A stretch of 64,000 bases of DNA from Phenylobacterium deserti (GTDB lineage Bacteria; Pseudomonadota; Alphaproteobacteria; Caulobacterales; Caulobacteraceae), in contig NZ_QFYR01000002.1 in assembly GCF_003254705.1 (NCBI RefSeq), positions 496,001 through 560,000 on the forward strand, in the 5' to 3' direction. The notes under the pieces were generated by a model, which saw only the letters and a list, made by a program, of their open reading frames with translations, did not search any database and had not been told where the DNA came from. The position numbers were made by a program, and so were the translations under genes. Numbering within the stretch: the stretch's first letter is position 1; every line of letters begins with the position of its first letter. Positions 9,378 to 17,483 of the stretch are shown here, in pieces.

Positions 9378-10697
9378 ATGCGCCTTTCGCGTTACTTCAT
9401 GCCCACCCTGCGCGAAGCGCCGTCCGACGCTCAGATCGTGTCGCACCAGCTGATGCTGCGCGCCGGGATGATCCGCCAGGAAGCGGCAGGGATCTACGCC
9501 TGGCTGCCGCTTGGCCTGAAGGTGCTGAAAAAGGTCGAGCAGATCGTGCGCGAGGAGATGAACCGCGCCGGCGCGATCGAGATCCTGATGCCGACGTTGC
9601 AGCTGGCGGACCTGTGGCGCGAGAGCGGCCGCTACGACGACTACGGCGAGGAGATGCTGCGCATCAAGGACCGCCATGAGCGCGACCTGCTGTACGGCCC
9701 GACCGCCGAAGAGGTCGTCACCGAGATCTTCCGCGCCTACGTGAAGTCCTACAAGGACCTGCCGAAGAACCTCTACAACATCCAGTGGAAGTTCCGGGAT
9801 GAGCGGCGCCCCCGCTTCGGCGTCATGCGCGGCCGCGAGTTCCTGATGAAGGACGCCTATTCGTTCGACGTGGACGAGGCCGCGGCCCGTCGGTCCTACA
9901 ACCGCATGTTCCTGGCCTACCTCAACGTCTACGCGCGGTTGGGGCTGAAGGCGATCCCCGTGCGGGCGGACACCGGCCCGATTGGGGGCGACCTGTCCCA
10001 CGAGTTCATCATCCTTGCGGAGACCGGCGAGAGCGAAGTGTTCGCCCACCGTGATCTGGTCGAGATGGGCGCACCGGGCGCAGACATCGACTGGAACGGC
10101 GACCTGCAGCCGCTGGTCGAGCAGCGCACCAGCCTCTACGCCGCTTCCGACGAGATGCACAACCAGGCACGCTTCGAAGCCGAAGCGCCTGAAGACAAGC
10201 GCATGAACGCCCGCGGCATCGAGGTCGGCCACATCTTCTACTTCGGCGAGAAGTACTCCAAGCCGATGAAGGCGCTGGTGGCGGGCTCCGACGGCGTCGA
10301 GCGGCCGGTGCACATGGGCTCCTATGGCGTGGGCGTCTCGCGTCTCCTTGGCGGCATCATCGAAGCCAGCCATGACGACGCGGGCATCATCTGGCCCGAC
10401 AGCGTTGCGCCCTTCGGCGCTGCGGTGGTCAACCTGCGCCCGGGCGAGGCCTCGATCGATGCAGTGGCCGAACAGGCGTACCAAGCCCTGCTCGGAGCCG
10501 GAAAGGACCCGGTGCTGGATGACCGGGACGATCGTCCCGGCGCCAAGTTCGCCTCTCTCGACCTGGTGGGCATCCCCTGGCAGCTGATCGTGGGCCCGAA
10601 GGGCGTCGCGGAAGGCGTGGTGGAGATCAAGCGTCGCGCCACCGGCGAGCGTCAGACCCTGCCGCTGGAAGCTGCGATCAAGGCGATCTGCGCGTGA
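9378..10697 (+). CDS. proS: Prolyl-tRNA synthetase, short form
   Basis: This class II synthetase charges tRNA-Pro. The 439-residue protein begins [15 protein letters not shown] and shows motif 1 around EIGMRR-like EILMPTLQ, motif 2 with [17 protein letters not shown], and motif 3 with [13 protein letters not shown]. The C-terminal anticodon-binding domain covers roughly the last 100 residues. It lacks the roughly 180-residue editing insertion seen in the E. coli enzyme, which is normal for alphaproteobacterial ProS. lolC begins four bases before its stop, so proS, lolC and lolD are likely cotranscribed. Confidence 0.95.
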   Translation: MRLSRYFMPTLREAPSDAQIVSHQLMLRAGMIRQEAAGIYAWLPLGLKVLKKVEQIVREEMNRAGAIEILMPTLQLADLWRESGRYDDYGEEMLRIKDRHERDLLYGPTAEEVVTEIFRAYVKSYKDLPKNLYNIQWKFRDERRPRFGVMRGREFLMKDAYSFDVDEAAARRSYNRMFLAYLNVYARLGLKAIPVRADTGPIGGDLSHEFIILAETGESEVFAHRDLVEMGAPGADIDWNGDLQPLVEQRTSLYAASDEMHNQARFEAEAPEDKRMNARGIEVGHIFYFGEKYSKPMKALVAGSDGVERPVHMGSYGVGVSRLLGGIIEASHDDAGIIWPDSVAPFGAAVVNLRPGEASIDAVAEQAYQALLGAGKDPVLDDRDDRPGAKFASLDLVGIPWQLIVGPKGVAEGVVEIKRRATGERQTLPLEAAIKAICA

Positions 10698-11989
10698 GCG
10701 AACTGGCGGCCCCGGTGGGCGGCCGAGCGCCGCCGTTCGGACTATGGGAGCGGATGCTCGCCTGGCGTTACCTGCGCGCCAAGCGCAGCCAGGGCGGCGT
10801 TGCGCTGATCTCCATCATATCCTTCATCGGCATCATGCTGGCGGTCGCCGTCCTGATCGTCGTGATGTCGGTGATGAACGGCTTCCGGGCTGAGCTGCTG
10901 GGCCGCATCTTGGGCTTCCAGGGCCATCTGTTCGTCACCGGCTCGGTGCTCGACGGACCTGCGCGTGAGCTCGCCGTCCAGCGGGTGCTGAAGGTGCCTG
11001 GCGTCGTGCAAGCTGCGCCAGTCATCGACGCCCAGGCGATCGCCATGGGACCGAGCCAGATCACCGGCGTGCTGGTGCGTGGGATCTCGCCTAAGGACCT
11101 GCGCGCCACCACCCTGGTGTCCAGCAACATCACCCAGGGGAGCCTGCAGGGCTTTGGTCAGGGTGAGTTCGGCGGCGACGGGGTGGTCATCGGCCAGCGG
11201 CTCGCAGACGCGATCGGGGTCCGCGTGGGGGACAGCATCACGCTGATCTCGCCCAGCGGCGGCGCCACGGCCTTCGGCGGCACACCGGTGGAGAAGGCCT
11301 ACACGGTGGTGGGCACCTTCACGATCGGCATGAGCCAGTTCGATCAGGCCTACATCTATATGCCGCTCGAGCAGGCGCAGCTGTTCTTTGGTCGCGACCA
11401 GTCTGTCGACGCCATCGAACTCAAGGTCGCCAACCCGGACGACGCTCCGGCCATGAAGGCGGCCGTGAACCACGCTGCGGGTCCGACGGCCCTGGTCACC
11501 GACTGGACCCAGCGCGACAGCTCCTTCTGGGGCGCCCTGAAGGTGGAGCGCGCCGCCATGCGACTGATCCTCGGCATGCTGATCGTGATCGCAGCGCTGA
11601 ACATCATCTCGGGTCTGGTCATGCTCGTGAAGAACAAGACCCGCGACATCGCCATCCTGCGCACCGTCGGCGCCGGGCAGGGCTCGGTCATGCGCATCTT
11701 CTTCATGACGGGTGCGAGCATCGGCGGGCTCGGCACCCTCGCCGGCGTCGTGCTGGGCGTGCTGTTCTCGCTCTACATCGGGCCGATCCAAGGGCTGGTG
11801 GAGTGGGCCACGGGCCAGACGGTGTTCAGCTCGGACGTCTACTATCTCAGCCGCGTGCCCTCGAAGATCGACTGGGCCGAGGTGACGGGCATCGCCGTCT
11901 TCGCCCTCGGCATGTCGTGCTTGTGGACCTTGCCGCCAGCGTGGCGGGCCTCGCGCCTCGATCCGGTGGAGGCCCTTCGCTATGAGTGA
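10694..11989 (+). CDS. lolC: Lipoprotein-releasing ABC transporter permease (LolC/LolE family)
   Basis: This inner-membrane permease extracts lipoproteins destined for the outer membrane and hands them to LolA. The 431-residue protein has one N-terminal helix ([21 protein letters not shown]), a large periplasmic domain from about 50 to 270, and three C-terminal helices around 285-410. The start [21 protein letters not shown] is characteristic of LolC/E. As in other alphaproteobacteria there is a single permease gene, so a homodimer may replace LolCE. The start GTG overlaps proS, and lolD overlaps its 3' end by eight bases. Confidence 0.94.
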   Translation: MSELAAPVGGRAPPFGLWERMLAWRYLRAKRSQGGVALISIISFIGIMLAVAVLIVVMSVMNGFRAELLGRILGFQGHLFVTGSVLDGPARELAVQRVLKVPGVVQAAPVIDAQAIAMGPSQITGVLVRGISPKDLRATTLVSSNITQGSLQGFGQGEFGGDGVVIGQRLADAIGVRVGDSITLISPSGGATAFGGTPVEKAYTVVGTFTIGMSQFDQAYIYMPLEQAQLFFGRDQSVDAIELKVANPDDAPAMKAAVNHAAGPTALVTDWTQRDSSFWGALKVERAAMRLILGMLIVIAALNIISGLVMLVKNKTRDIAILRTVGAGQGSVMRIFFMTGASIGGLGTLAGVVLGVLFSLYIGPIQGLVEWATGQTVFSSDVYYLSRVPSKIDWAEVTGIAVFALGMSCLWTLPPAWRASRLDPVEALRYE

Positions 11990-12671
11990 GCCCGTCCTCT
12001 CCATCCGTGGCCTGAAGCGCACCTACGTGACAGGCGCGGGCCCGCTCACCGTGCTCGATGGCGTCGACCTAGACATCCAGCCGGGTGAGATTGTCGGGCT
12101 GGTTGGGCCTTCGGGCTCTGGCAAGTCGAGCCTGCTGCATGCAGCGGGCCTCCTGGAGCATCCGGACGCAGGACGGATCACGGTGCTTGGCCGCGACTGT
12201 TCGGACCTGCCGGAGCGCCAACGCACGCGGGTTCGCCTCGCGACCGTGGGCTTCGTCTACCAGTTCCACCACCTGCTGCCCGAGTTCAGCGCGCTCGACA
12301 ACGTGGCCTTGCCTCAGATGATCGCGGGAACCACGCAGAAGGCGGCGCGTGCCCGTGCTGAGGACCTGCTGGGGCAGCTCGGACTTGCCGCGCGCGTGCA
12401 CCACCAGCCGGCGCAGATGTCCGGCGGGGAGCAGCAACGGGTGGCGATCGCCCGTGCCCTGGCGAATGCGCCACGTCTGCTGCTCGCGGACGAGCCGACC
12501 GGCAACCTCGACCCGCACACGTCGATCACCGTTTTCGAGAACCTCTATGGCCTAGCGCGTCGCACGGGCGTCGCCGCCCTCATCGCTACGCACAACCTCG
12601 AACTCGCGCGCCACATGGACCGGGTGGTGACCTTGAAGGACGGCCGGCTTGAAGAGCAGGTCCGCACCTGA
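11982..12671 (+). CDS. lolD: Lipoprotein-releasing system ATP-binding protein LolD
   Basis: This is the ATPase that drives the LolC permease. The 229-residue protein has Walker [10 protein letters not shown] near residue 43, Q-loop [17 protein letters not shown], signature MSGGEQQR near 147, Walker [13 protein letters not shown], and the H-loop at ATHNLEL. The QFHHLLPEF and NLD features fit the LolD/MacB branch. It overlaps the lolC end by eight bases and is the last gene of the proS-lolCD unit. It converges with the UPF0104 gene, with only four bases between stops. Confidence 0.95.
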   Translation: MSEPVLSIRGLKRTYVTGAGPLTVLDGVDLDIQPGEIVGLVGPSGSGKSSLLHAAGLLEHPDAGRITVLGRDCSDLPERQRTRVRLATVGFVYQFHHLLPEFSALDNVALPQMIAGTTQKAARARAEDLLGQLGLAARVHHQPAQMSGGEQQRVAIARALANAPRLLLADEPTGNLDPHTSITVFENLYGLARRTGVAALIATHNLELARHMDRVVTLKDGRLEEQVRT

Positions 12672-12675
12672 GCTC

Positions 12676-13701
12676 TCAGCGCCGCCGGCTTGAGCGGCGC
12701 AGCAGGGTGTCCAGGAACAGGGCTGCGCCAGCCACGATCAGCGGCAGGATGAAGAAGGCTAGCCGATAACCCAGGAAGGCGGCGGCGAGCGGGGCGGGAT
12801 TCACCGTCCGCAGCAAGGTGGACATAGTCCCCTCGAACACGCCCGCGCCGGCTGGCACCGTGGACGCAAGACCCGCGACCGTGGCCACGGCGTAGGCGCC
12901 GACGAAGGTGTGGTAGTGCACCGTGTCCGGCGGCAGCAGGATCCAGATGATCGCCGCCGCCGTCGCGTTATCCGTCACTCCGATTGCGACCTGGCCCAGA
13001 GCATCGCGGACGCGAGGCAGCGTCAGGGTTCGCCCGAACGCGTGCAGCGGCTTGCGTCGCCGGAAGGCGCAGAGCAGCACATAGCAGACCACCCAGCCGA
13101 TCAGCACCGCACCAAGGGTCCGAGCAACGGGCAGCGGAATGGCGGTGGCGGCGATTTGCTCCGGCGCCGACAGCAGCATGCCGGCGCCCCCAAGAGTGGA
13201 GATGCCCACCGCAAAGGCGGTGCCGCAGAAGAGCGTTGTGCCCGCCACTTGGGTGAGGCTCACGCCATATCGGTGATAGAGCCGCGCCCGCACCGCGCCT
13301 GACACGAGCAGGTTGGCGCCGACCGTGTGCGCGATGCCATTGGCCACGAAAGAGCCGCCGAGTACGGAAGGCAGGGGGACCCGCGCGCCGGCCCAGCCAA
13401 GGCCAAGCTTCTCCACGCAGCCCATCAGCAGGAAGCTCAAAGCCGACAGGCAGAGCGCCAGCGCAATGCGTCCGCCGCCCCATTGTCCCATCGCCGAGCC
13501 CACCTCTCGGATGCTCAGGGTGTGGAATTCACGCCAGAGCACCCAGCCGGCTGCGATCAGCAGCACAAACGGGATCACGCGCAGCAGCCACCGGCGCACG
13601 ACGTCGCCTGGCCCCGGCTTGCGGGGCGGCGTGGCCTTGGCCGCGGCGAGCGGCTCGGCCGTCCGGCGGTCCGTCTCACGGACGGGGGCGGGGTTCAGCA
13701 C
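12676..13701 (-). CDS. UPF0104/LPG-synthase-TM family membrane protein
   Basis: The 341-residue protein is mostly hydrophobic, with six to eight likely membrane helices after a basic, cytoplasmic N-terminus of about 35 residues. Family-type stretches are GGSFVANGIAHTVGANLLVSGAVRARLYHRYG and ATVAGLASTVPAGAGVFEGTM, which match the flippase domain of lysyl-phosphatidylglycerol synthases (UPF0104). The catalytic GNAT-like domain of MprF is absent, so aminoacylation is not expected; lipid translocation or membrane integrity is a guess. It is convergent with lolD and divergent from the RTX gene. Confident at family level only. Confidence 0.85.
   Translation of the reverse strand: MLNPAPVRETDRRTAEPLAAAKATPPRKPGPGDVVRRWLLRVIPFVLLIAAGWVLWREFHTLSIREVGSAMGQWGGGRIALALCLSALSFLLMGCVEKLGLGWAGARVPLPSVLGGSFVANGIAHTVGANLLVSGAVRARLYHRYGVSLTQVAGTTLFCGTAFAVGISTLGGAGMLLSAPEQIAATAIPLPVARTLGAVLIGWVVCYVLLCAFRRRKPLHAFGRTLTLPRVRDALGQVAIGVTDNATAAAIIWILLPPDTVHYHTFVGAYAVATVAGLASTVPAGAGVFEGTMSTLLRTVNPAPLAAAFLGYRLAFFILPLIVAGAALFLDTLLRRSSRRR
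12679..12700. terminator. GC stem-loop at convergent gene ends
   Basis: GCGCCGC (12679-12685) and GCGGCGC (12694-12700) form a perfect 7-bp inverted repeat with an 8-base loop. It lies just after the lolD stop and inside the final codons of the UPF0104 gene. It could help end transcription from either side. No T-run is present, so this is tentative. Confidence 0.35.
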
Positions 13702-13856
13702 AGCTACGGTGTCTCGCGAGTCGCTGGCCCGGTCACGGTCTACACGCGAGCGGAAGGATCGGTTCCGTCGGTCTCTTCTGGACCGAAGTCACGAACTTTA
13801 TTTGCGGTGAAGCTGGATCGTTCGCCGCACACGGATGTTCTTGCCCGCGAGGGGCT

Positions 13857-13876
13857 GCAACCGGCGAGCCGGTTGC
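13857..13876. promoter_or_regulatory. Perfect 20-bp inverted repeat before the RTX gene
   Basis: GCAACCGGC (13857-13865) and GCCGGTTGC (13868-13876) are perfect 9-base complements around a two-base centre. The repeat ends 24 bases before the preferred start codon of the RTX gene. With a two-base centre it is better suited to dimeric protein binding than to an RNA hairpin. An operator is therefore a reasonable guess, but no regulator is identified. Confidence 0.5.
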
Positions 13877-13900
13877 CTTGCTATGATCGGGGGCGAAGAC

Positions 13901-15430
13901 ATGGCCGAAGGGCTGTCTATTATCGAAGCCGTGGATGACGTTGGGCCGAACACCGGGTCGGTGACGTTTGGCGGGTACACCAATGACACGTCGCCGCTGA
14001 TCCGGGTCAGCCTGGGCGCACAGGCGGCTGTTGGCGACACGGTGGTTCTCAAGGATTCCAACGTCGCCATCGGCACGTTCACCGTTGATGCGGCCGCTCT
14101 TTCGGCCGGGTCCGTCGGCCTGCAGCTGACCGGACTGTCGAGCGGCTGGCATCACCTTAGCGTGGCGCTGCAAGCTGCGGACGGCGCTGAGAAAGCGACC
14201 TCCGGCGGCTATTGGGGCCTCGGAGTTGAGACCGCCACTCCGGCCGCGCCTGAAATCCGCCAGGTGCTTGATGACGCAGGCGCCAAGACTGGGGCCGTAT
14301 CGAGCGGCGGACGGACGGATGACGCCAGCCTGACCTTCACCATCTTCGAAAGCGGGCTGCCGCCGCTGCCCCAGGGCTCGCCCGGCCACGCACCGTACGG
14401 CGGCGTCGCTCTGATGAGCGGCTGGGTCCATATCTACGACGGCTCAAACCTCGTCGGCAGCGGCCTGCTCGGCTACGGCGGCGAAGTGACCATCACCACC
14501 AGCGCCCTCGGCGCCGGTGATCACACGCTGACCGCGGTCGCTGTGGATCGAGCCGGCAACGCGTCCGCGCCGTCCACCGGGTTCCAGGTCACGATCGGCG
14601 CTGATCTCGCTTCGGGCGGCGGTGCGAGCGCAGGGCCGGGCGGCGCCACGGCCACCAGCGGCTCGGGCGGATCCGCCACCGCGACCAGCGGCGGCGCGTC
14701 CACCGGCGTCGCTGGCCCGGCGTCCACGGGAGGTTCGTCGACGGCGGAGAGCGCTAGCGGCGGCGGTGCGTCCGGAGTTCCGCAAGGCGCCATCGGCGGT
14801 GGCGCGGAAGCGGCGCAGAGCCTCACCGCTCAACCTTGGGGCGGCCTGCTCGAAGGCGGCGCAGGCTCCGACACCCTGCAAGGCGGCGATGGCCTGGACG
14901 TGCTGAATGGCGGCATGGGCTCCGACGTCCTGCGGGGCGGCGGCGGCTTCGACATCATGAACGGCAACCAGGGGGACGACAGCCTCTGGGGCGGTGAAGG
15001 TGACGACTGGGTGGTCGGCGGCAAGGACAACGACCAGCTCTGGGGCGAGGCCGGCCTGGACATTGTGTTCGGGAACCTGGGCAACGACACCTGTAACGGC
15101 GGCGACGGCTCCGACCTGATCCGTGGCGGCCAGGGCGAGGACGTGCTGAACGGCGGCGCCGGCGCCGACTGGCTCTCCGGAGACCGCGGTGACGACACCG
15201 TCACGGGTGGCGCGGGCGCCGACATCTTCCACAGCTTCGGCGACGCCGGCATCGACCGCATCACCGACTTCAACCAGGGGGAGGGCGACCGCCTGCTCCT
15301 GGACATTGGGACGACCTACACGGTCGCCCAGGTGAACGCCGACACGGTCGTCAGCATGAGCGGCGGCGGCCAAGTCATCCTGGTCGGGGTCCAAGCCTCC
15401 AGCCTTACGTCGGGCTGGATCCTCGGCTGA
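13901..15430 (+). CDS. Ig-like/RTX calcium-binding secreted protein
   Basis: The product of about 509 residues has no N-terminal signal peptide. It opens with two bacterial Ig-like repeats (EAVDDVGPNTGSVTFGGYTNDTSP near residues 9-30, and RQVLDDAGAKTGAVSSGGRTDD near 125), then a Gly/Ser/Ala/Thr-rich linker (about 235-310). Fourteen consecutive GGxGxDxLx nonapeptides follow, then a C-terminal domain with DRITDFNQGEGDRLLL. RTX repeats bind calcium after type I secretion, so it is probably an extracellular or surface protein; no type I secretion genes are in the window. The ATG at 13901 is preferred because GGGGCGAAG lies just before it; starts at 13883 and 13835 are possible but the latter would translate through the palindrome. 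Confidence 0.85.
   Translation: MAEGLSIIEAVDDVGPNTGSVTFGGYTNDTSPLIRVSLGAQAAVGDTVVLKDSNVAIGTFTVDAAALSAGSVGLQLTGLSSGWHHLSVALQAADGAEKATSGGYWGLGVETATPAAPEIRQVLDDAGAKTGAVSSGGRTDDASLTFTIFESGLPPLPQGSPGHAPYGGVALMSGWVHIYDGSNLVGSGLLGYGGEVTITTSALGAGDHTLTAVAVDRAGNASAPSTGFQVTIGADLASGGGASAGPGGATATSGSGGSATATSGGASTGVAGPASTGGSSTAESASGGGASGVPQGAIGGGAEAAQSLTAQPWGGLLEGGAGSDTLQGGDGLDVLNGGMGSDVLRGGGGFDIMNGNQGDDSLWGGEGDDWVVGGKDNDQLWGEAGLDIVFGNLGNDTCNGGDGSDLIRGGQGEDVLNGGAGADWLSGDRGDDTVTGGAGADIFHSFGDAGIDRITDFNQGEGDRLLLDIGTTYTVAQVNADTVVSMSGGGQVILVGVQASSLTSGWILG
14855..15232 (+). repeat. Fourteen RTX nonapeptide repeats
   Basis: Fourteen back-to-back 27-base units encode GGAGSDTLQ-type nonapeptides, from GGAGSDTLQ to GGAGADIFH, without interruption. 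Units 5, 7, 8, 9 and 13 depart from the GG opening or the Gly at position 4 (for example GNQGDDSLW and GGKDNDQLW). Such repeats fold into a parallel beta-roll that binds calcium between turns. Confidence 0.9.
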
Positions 15431-15445
15431 GCACGCCAGAGCTCC

Positions 15446-15470
15446 GGAACCTAAGGGCACGGCGCAGGTT
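15446..15470 (+). promoter_or_regulatory. Candidate EcfG-type general stress promoter
   Basis: GGAAC (15446-15450) is followed after 16 bases by GGTT (15467-15470), one base off the alphaproteobacterial EcfG/SigT pattern GGAAC-N16/17-CGTT. The BON-domain gene begins 35 bases downstream. BON proteins are often stress-induced, which fits, but the match could be chance and the -10 part overlaps a hairpin. Confidence 0.3.
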
Positions 15471-15480
15471 CTTGCGCCGT
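15459..15480 (+). terminator. Stem-loop after the RTX gene
   Basis: ACGGCGCA (15459-15466) and TGCGCCGT (15473-15480) form a perfect 8-bp stem with a 6-base loop, 28 bases after the RTX stop. It probably limits transcription into the BON gene. No T-tract follows. Confidence 0.5.
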
Positions 15481-15504
15481 GACCCGGAAGCAAGGAGGAC
15501 GCAC

Positions 15505-16272
15505 ATGGCGCGAGACGACTGGATGCGTGGAGACCGGATTCGGACCGACTGGCGTTCGCGCGAGACCCGTCGTGATGACTTCGGCCGCTGGGACGACGCT
15601 GCGGATGACGCCTACGCAGGTTCGCGTGGCCGCAGCGAAGGGCGCAGCTTCGAGCGCCAGGACTACGGACAGGCCGATTACTCGGTCGATTACGCCTACG
15701 ATCCGCAACGCCGGACTGGATACCGTGTCGAGGGCGACCGGGATTTAGGCCGCGACAGCCGGGACTTCGGTCAGGCCGATTACTCCCGCGACTACGGCTA
15801 CGACCCGGAAAACCGCCGTGGCTTCCGTCGCTTCGCCGGTGACGATCAAGACTACGCCCGACGCATGGATGCGGGCGATTACCGCCGCGAACAGAATGAT
15901 GAGGATCGCGGCCACGGCTCGTGGCGGGATCGGGCCAGCGCCTTCTTCGGCGGCCGCGCCTCAGACACCGACGAGGCTCATCGCGAGCACCTGCAACGGG
16001 AAGAAGCTCGGCGGCGCGAGGTCGAAGCCCAACGCAGCCGGCGCCGCGGCCCCTCCGACCGCGTCCTGTGGGCTGTGATCGTCGAGCGGCTTGAAGATCA
16101 ACGTGGCCTGGACCTGCGCGATCTAGAGGTGCTGGTGAACGACGGCGAGGTCATCCTCAACGGCACAGTGAAGCGCAAGTCGGACAAGCGCCGGATCGAG
16201 GACGTCGCCGACATCGACGGCGTTCGCAACGTGCAGAACAACCTGCGCGTCCGTGACCGGGGCTGGTTCTGA
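15505..16272 (+). CDS. BON-domain protein with repeated acidic/aromatic N-terminus
   Basis: The 255-residue protein has two parts. Residues 1 to about 185 are hydrophilic and rich in Asp, Arg, Tyr and Gly, with two copies of a 20-residue repeat beginning GQADYS. The C-terminal 70 residues form a BON domain: DRVLWAVIVERLEDQRGLD, then LEVLVNDGEVILNGTVKRKSDKRRIEDVADIDGVRNVQNNLRV, the usual pattern with the conserved glycine and valine. BON domains are thought to bind membranes or phospholipids, as in OsmY. There is no signal peptide. The ATG at 15505 is chosen because AAGGAGG lies eight bases upstream. Probably a stress-related protein; the N-terminal role is unknown. Confidence 0.82.
   Translation: MARDDWMRGDRIRTDWRSRETRRDDFGRWDDAADDAYAGSRGRSEGRSFERQDYGQADYSVDYAYDPQRRTGYRVEGDRDLGRDSRDFGQADYSRDYGYDPENRRGFRRFAGDDQDYARRMDAGDYRREQNDEDRGHGSWRDRASAFFGGRASDTDEAHREHLQREEARRREVEAQRSRRRGPSDRVLWAVIVERLEDQRGLDLRDLEVLVNDGEVILNGTVKRKSDKRRIEDVADIDGVRNVQNNLRVRDRGWF
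15667..15828 (+). repeat. Two 20-residue repeats in the BON protein
   Basis: Codons at 15667-15726 and 15769-15828 encode GQADYSVDYAYDPQRRTGYR and GQADYSRDYGYDPENRRGFR, 14 of 20 residues identical. They are separated by 14 residues. The pattern DYxxDYxYDPxxR is not one I can assign to a known domain. Confidence 0.75.
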
Positions 16273-16279
16273 CCGCGGC

Positions 16280-16690
16280 TTAGCGGCCTGGACGCGGAAA
16301 GCGGCGGCGGAACCGCTCGACAACCACGGGCACCGCCGCCGCGGCCAACCCGCCCAGATCTGAAACCCAGTTGTCGATCAGCGGCGTCAGCGAGGCGCCG
16401 CTGAGCAGGTGGGTTGCCTCGAGAACTGTGGCGAACACGCCGACGCCAGTGGCTAGGTTGCGAAGCCGTGCGCGGGGCATGGCCGCCATGGTGATCAGCA
16501 TCAGGACATAGAAGGCCGCGAAATGCTCCAGGTAGTTGGAGCGCACGAAGCGCGGCACCATCGAAGGCGGCAGGAACACCGCGATCACGATGGCCAATAG
16601 GGCGGCAAGAAAGGTCAGGCGCGCCAGCACCGCTAAAGGGCCGGATTCCGGGTACCGGCCATCGCCGAACAGCGTACGATCCTCATGCAT
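16280..16690 (-). CDS. VanZ-like family membrane protein
   Basis: The 136-residue protein has about three or four predicted membrane helices. The segment YLEHFAAFYVLMLITMAAMPRA resembles the conserved EHxxxF block of VanZ-like proteins, followed by a FATVLEATHLLSG helix and a DNWVSDLGG motif typical of the family. VanZ relatives include teicoplanin-resistance and small envelope proteins, but most have no known role. It converges with the BON gene (seven bases between stops) and is divergent from the PHA-system gene. Family call is moderate; function unknown. Confidence 0.75.
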   Translation of the reverse strand: MHEDRTLFGDGRYPESGPLAVLARLTFLAALLAIVIAVFLPPSMVPRFVRSNYLEHFAAFYVLMLITMAAMPRARLRNLATGVGVFATVLEATHLLSGASLTPLIDNWVSDLGGLAAAAVPVVVERFRRRFPRPGR

Positions 16691-16749
16691 GCGGCGTTGA
16701 TAACCTCCCTCTGGGGAACCCCCAAGCCGAGCCTCGCCGTTATTGCGTC

Positions 16750-17064
16750 ATGAGCAAGCCCGTCACCGTCAACATCCCGCACCAGCTTGGCCGCATCGAG
16801 GCGCGTCGCCGCATTGATGAGGGTCTCGGACGCCTGACGCAGCAGTTGAGCGGCGGCGCGACGGCTGTGGTTGATCACAGCTGGGTAGGAGATCGCCTGA
16901 GCTTCTCCGTCTCTGCCATGGGCCAAGCGGTCCGCGGATTCGTCGACGTTCTGGATGACGAAGTGCGTCTGGAGGTCCTGCTGCCAGGCTTCCTGGCCAT
17001 GCTGGCCGGCAAGGTGAAGGGACGGCTGCAGAAGGAAGGGCAGCTGATGTTGGAGAAGAAGTAG
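16750..17064 (+). CDS. Polyhydroxyalkanoic acid system family protein
   Basis: This 104-residue protein matches the small PHA_gran_rgn family: an N-terminal VNIPHQLGRIEARRRIDEG segment, a central DHSWVGDRLSFSVSAMGQ, a DVLDDEVRLEVLLPGFLAML strand, and a KVKGRLQKEGQLML tail. Members are annotated from association with polyhydroxyalkanoate granules, but direct evidence is thin. It is a single-domain, soluble protein without a signal peptide. It starts 59 bases from the VanZ-like gene, which runs the other way. No PHA synthase or phasin gene is nearby. Confidence 0.8.
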   Translation: MSKPVTVNIPHQLGRIEARRRIDEGLGRLTQQLSGGATAVVDHSWVGDRLSFSVSAMGQAVRGFVDVLDDEVRLEVLLPGFLAMLAGKVKGRLQKEGQLMLEKK

Positions 17065-17133
17065 CCGTATCTCTCGCGCACCACGGCCAAGCCCCTGCAG
17101 GCTGGCCCCGCAAGCACTCAACGCTGATCCCCA

Positions 17134-17164
17134 AGGCGCGCCGAAACCATCCACAGGCGCGCCT
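17134..17164. terminator. Inverted repeat made of two GGCGCGCC palindromes
   Basis: AGGCGCGCC (17134-17142) and GGCGCGCCT (17156-17164) are perfect complements with a 13-base loop. Each arm contains the palindrome GGCGCGCC, so the arms could also act as paired protein sites. The position, 70 bases after the PHA-system gene and 65 before the next start, suits a terminator, but there is no T-run. Confidence 0.4.
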
Positions 17165-17228
17165 CAGGCCCCCTTTGCGCTTCGGCAAGACTCGGCGGCA
17201 TGCTGACGTTTCCAGACGGAGGACGAGC

Positions 17229-17483
17229 ATGCGACTCGAGAACCTGTCACCCGCCAGCCGGGCGCTGCTGATGCAGGCGCTGCCCGCAGGCCAACTGGTC
17301 AACGTCCTTTACGAGAATGGCGCACGCCTCGAGGTCGGGTTCGATCGCGAGCGTCGATGCTTCGCGCTCGGCGAACGCGGCTGGCTTGATTTCGCGGGCT
17401 GGGAAGGGGCGCAGCCTCGCGGTCCTGCCTGCGCCAGCCGCTGGACCCTGACCGACCAGGCGCAGGCGCTTCTGAAGGCCTAG
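17229..17483 (+). CDS. Hypothetical protein, 84 residues
   Basis: I do not recognise a family. The product is soluble, begins MRLENLSPASRALLMQALPAGQLV, and contains short beta-prone stretches (VLYENGARLEVGFDRERRCFALGERGWLDF) followed by SRWTLTDQAQALL. There is no signal peptide or membrane segment. The ATG at 17229 is chosen for the GGAGGA ribosome site about seven bases upstream. Its TAG stop overlaps the stop of the minus-strand gene at 17480, sharing CTAG. Coding is likely but not certain. Confidence 0.6.
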   Translation: MRLENLSPASRALLMQALPAGQLVNVLYENGARLEVGFDRERRCFALGERGWLDFAGWEGAQPRGPACASRWTLTDQAQALLKA

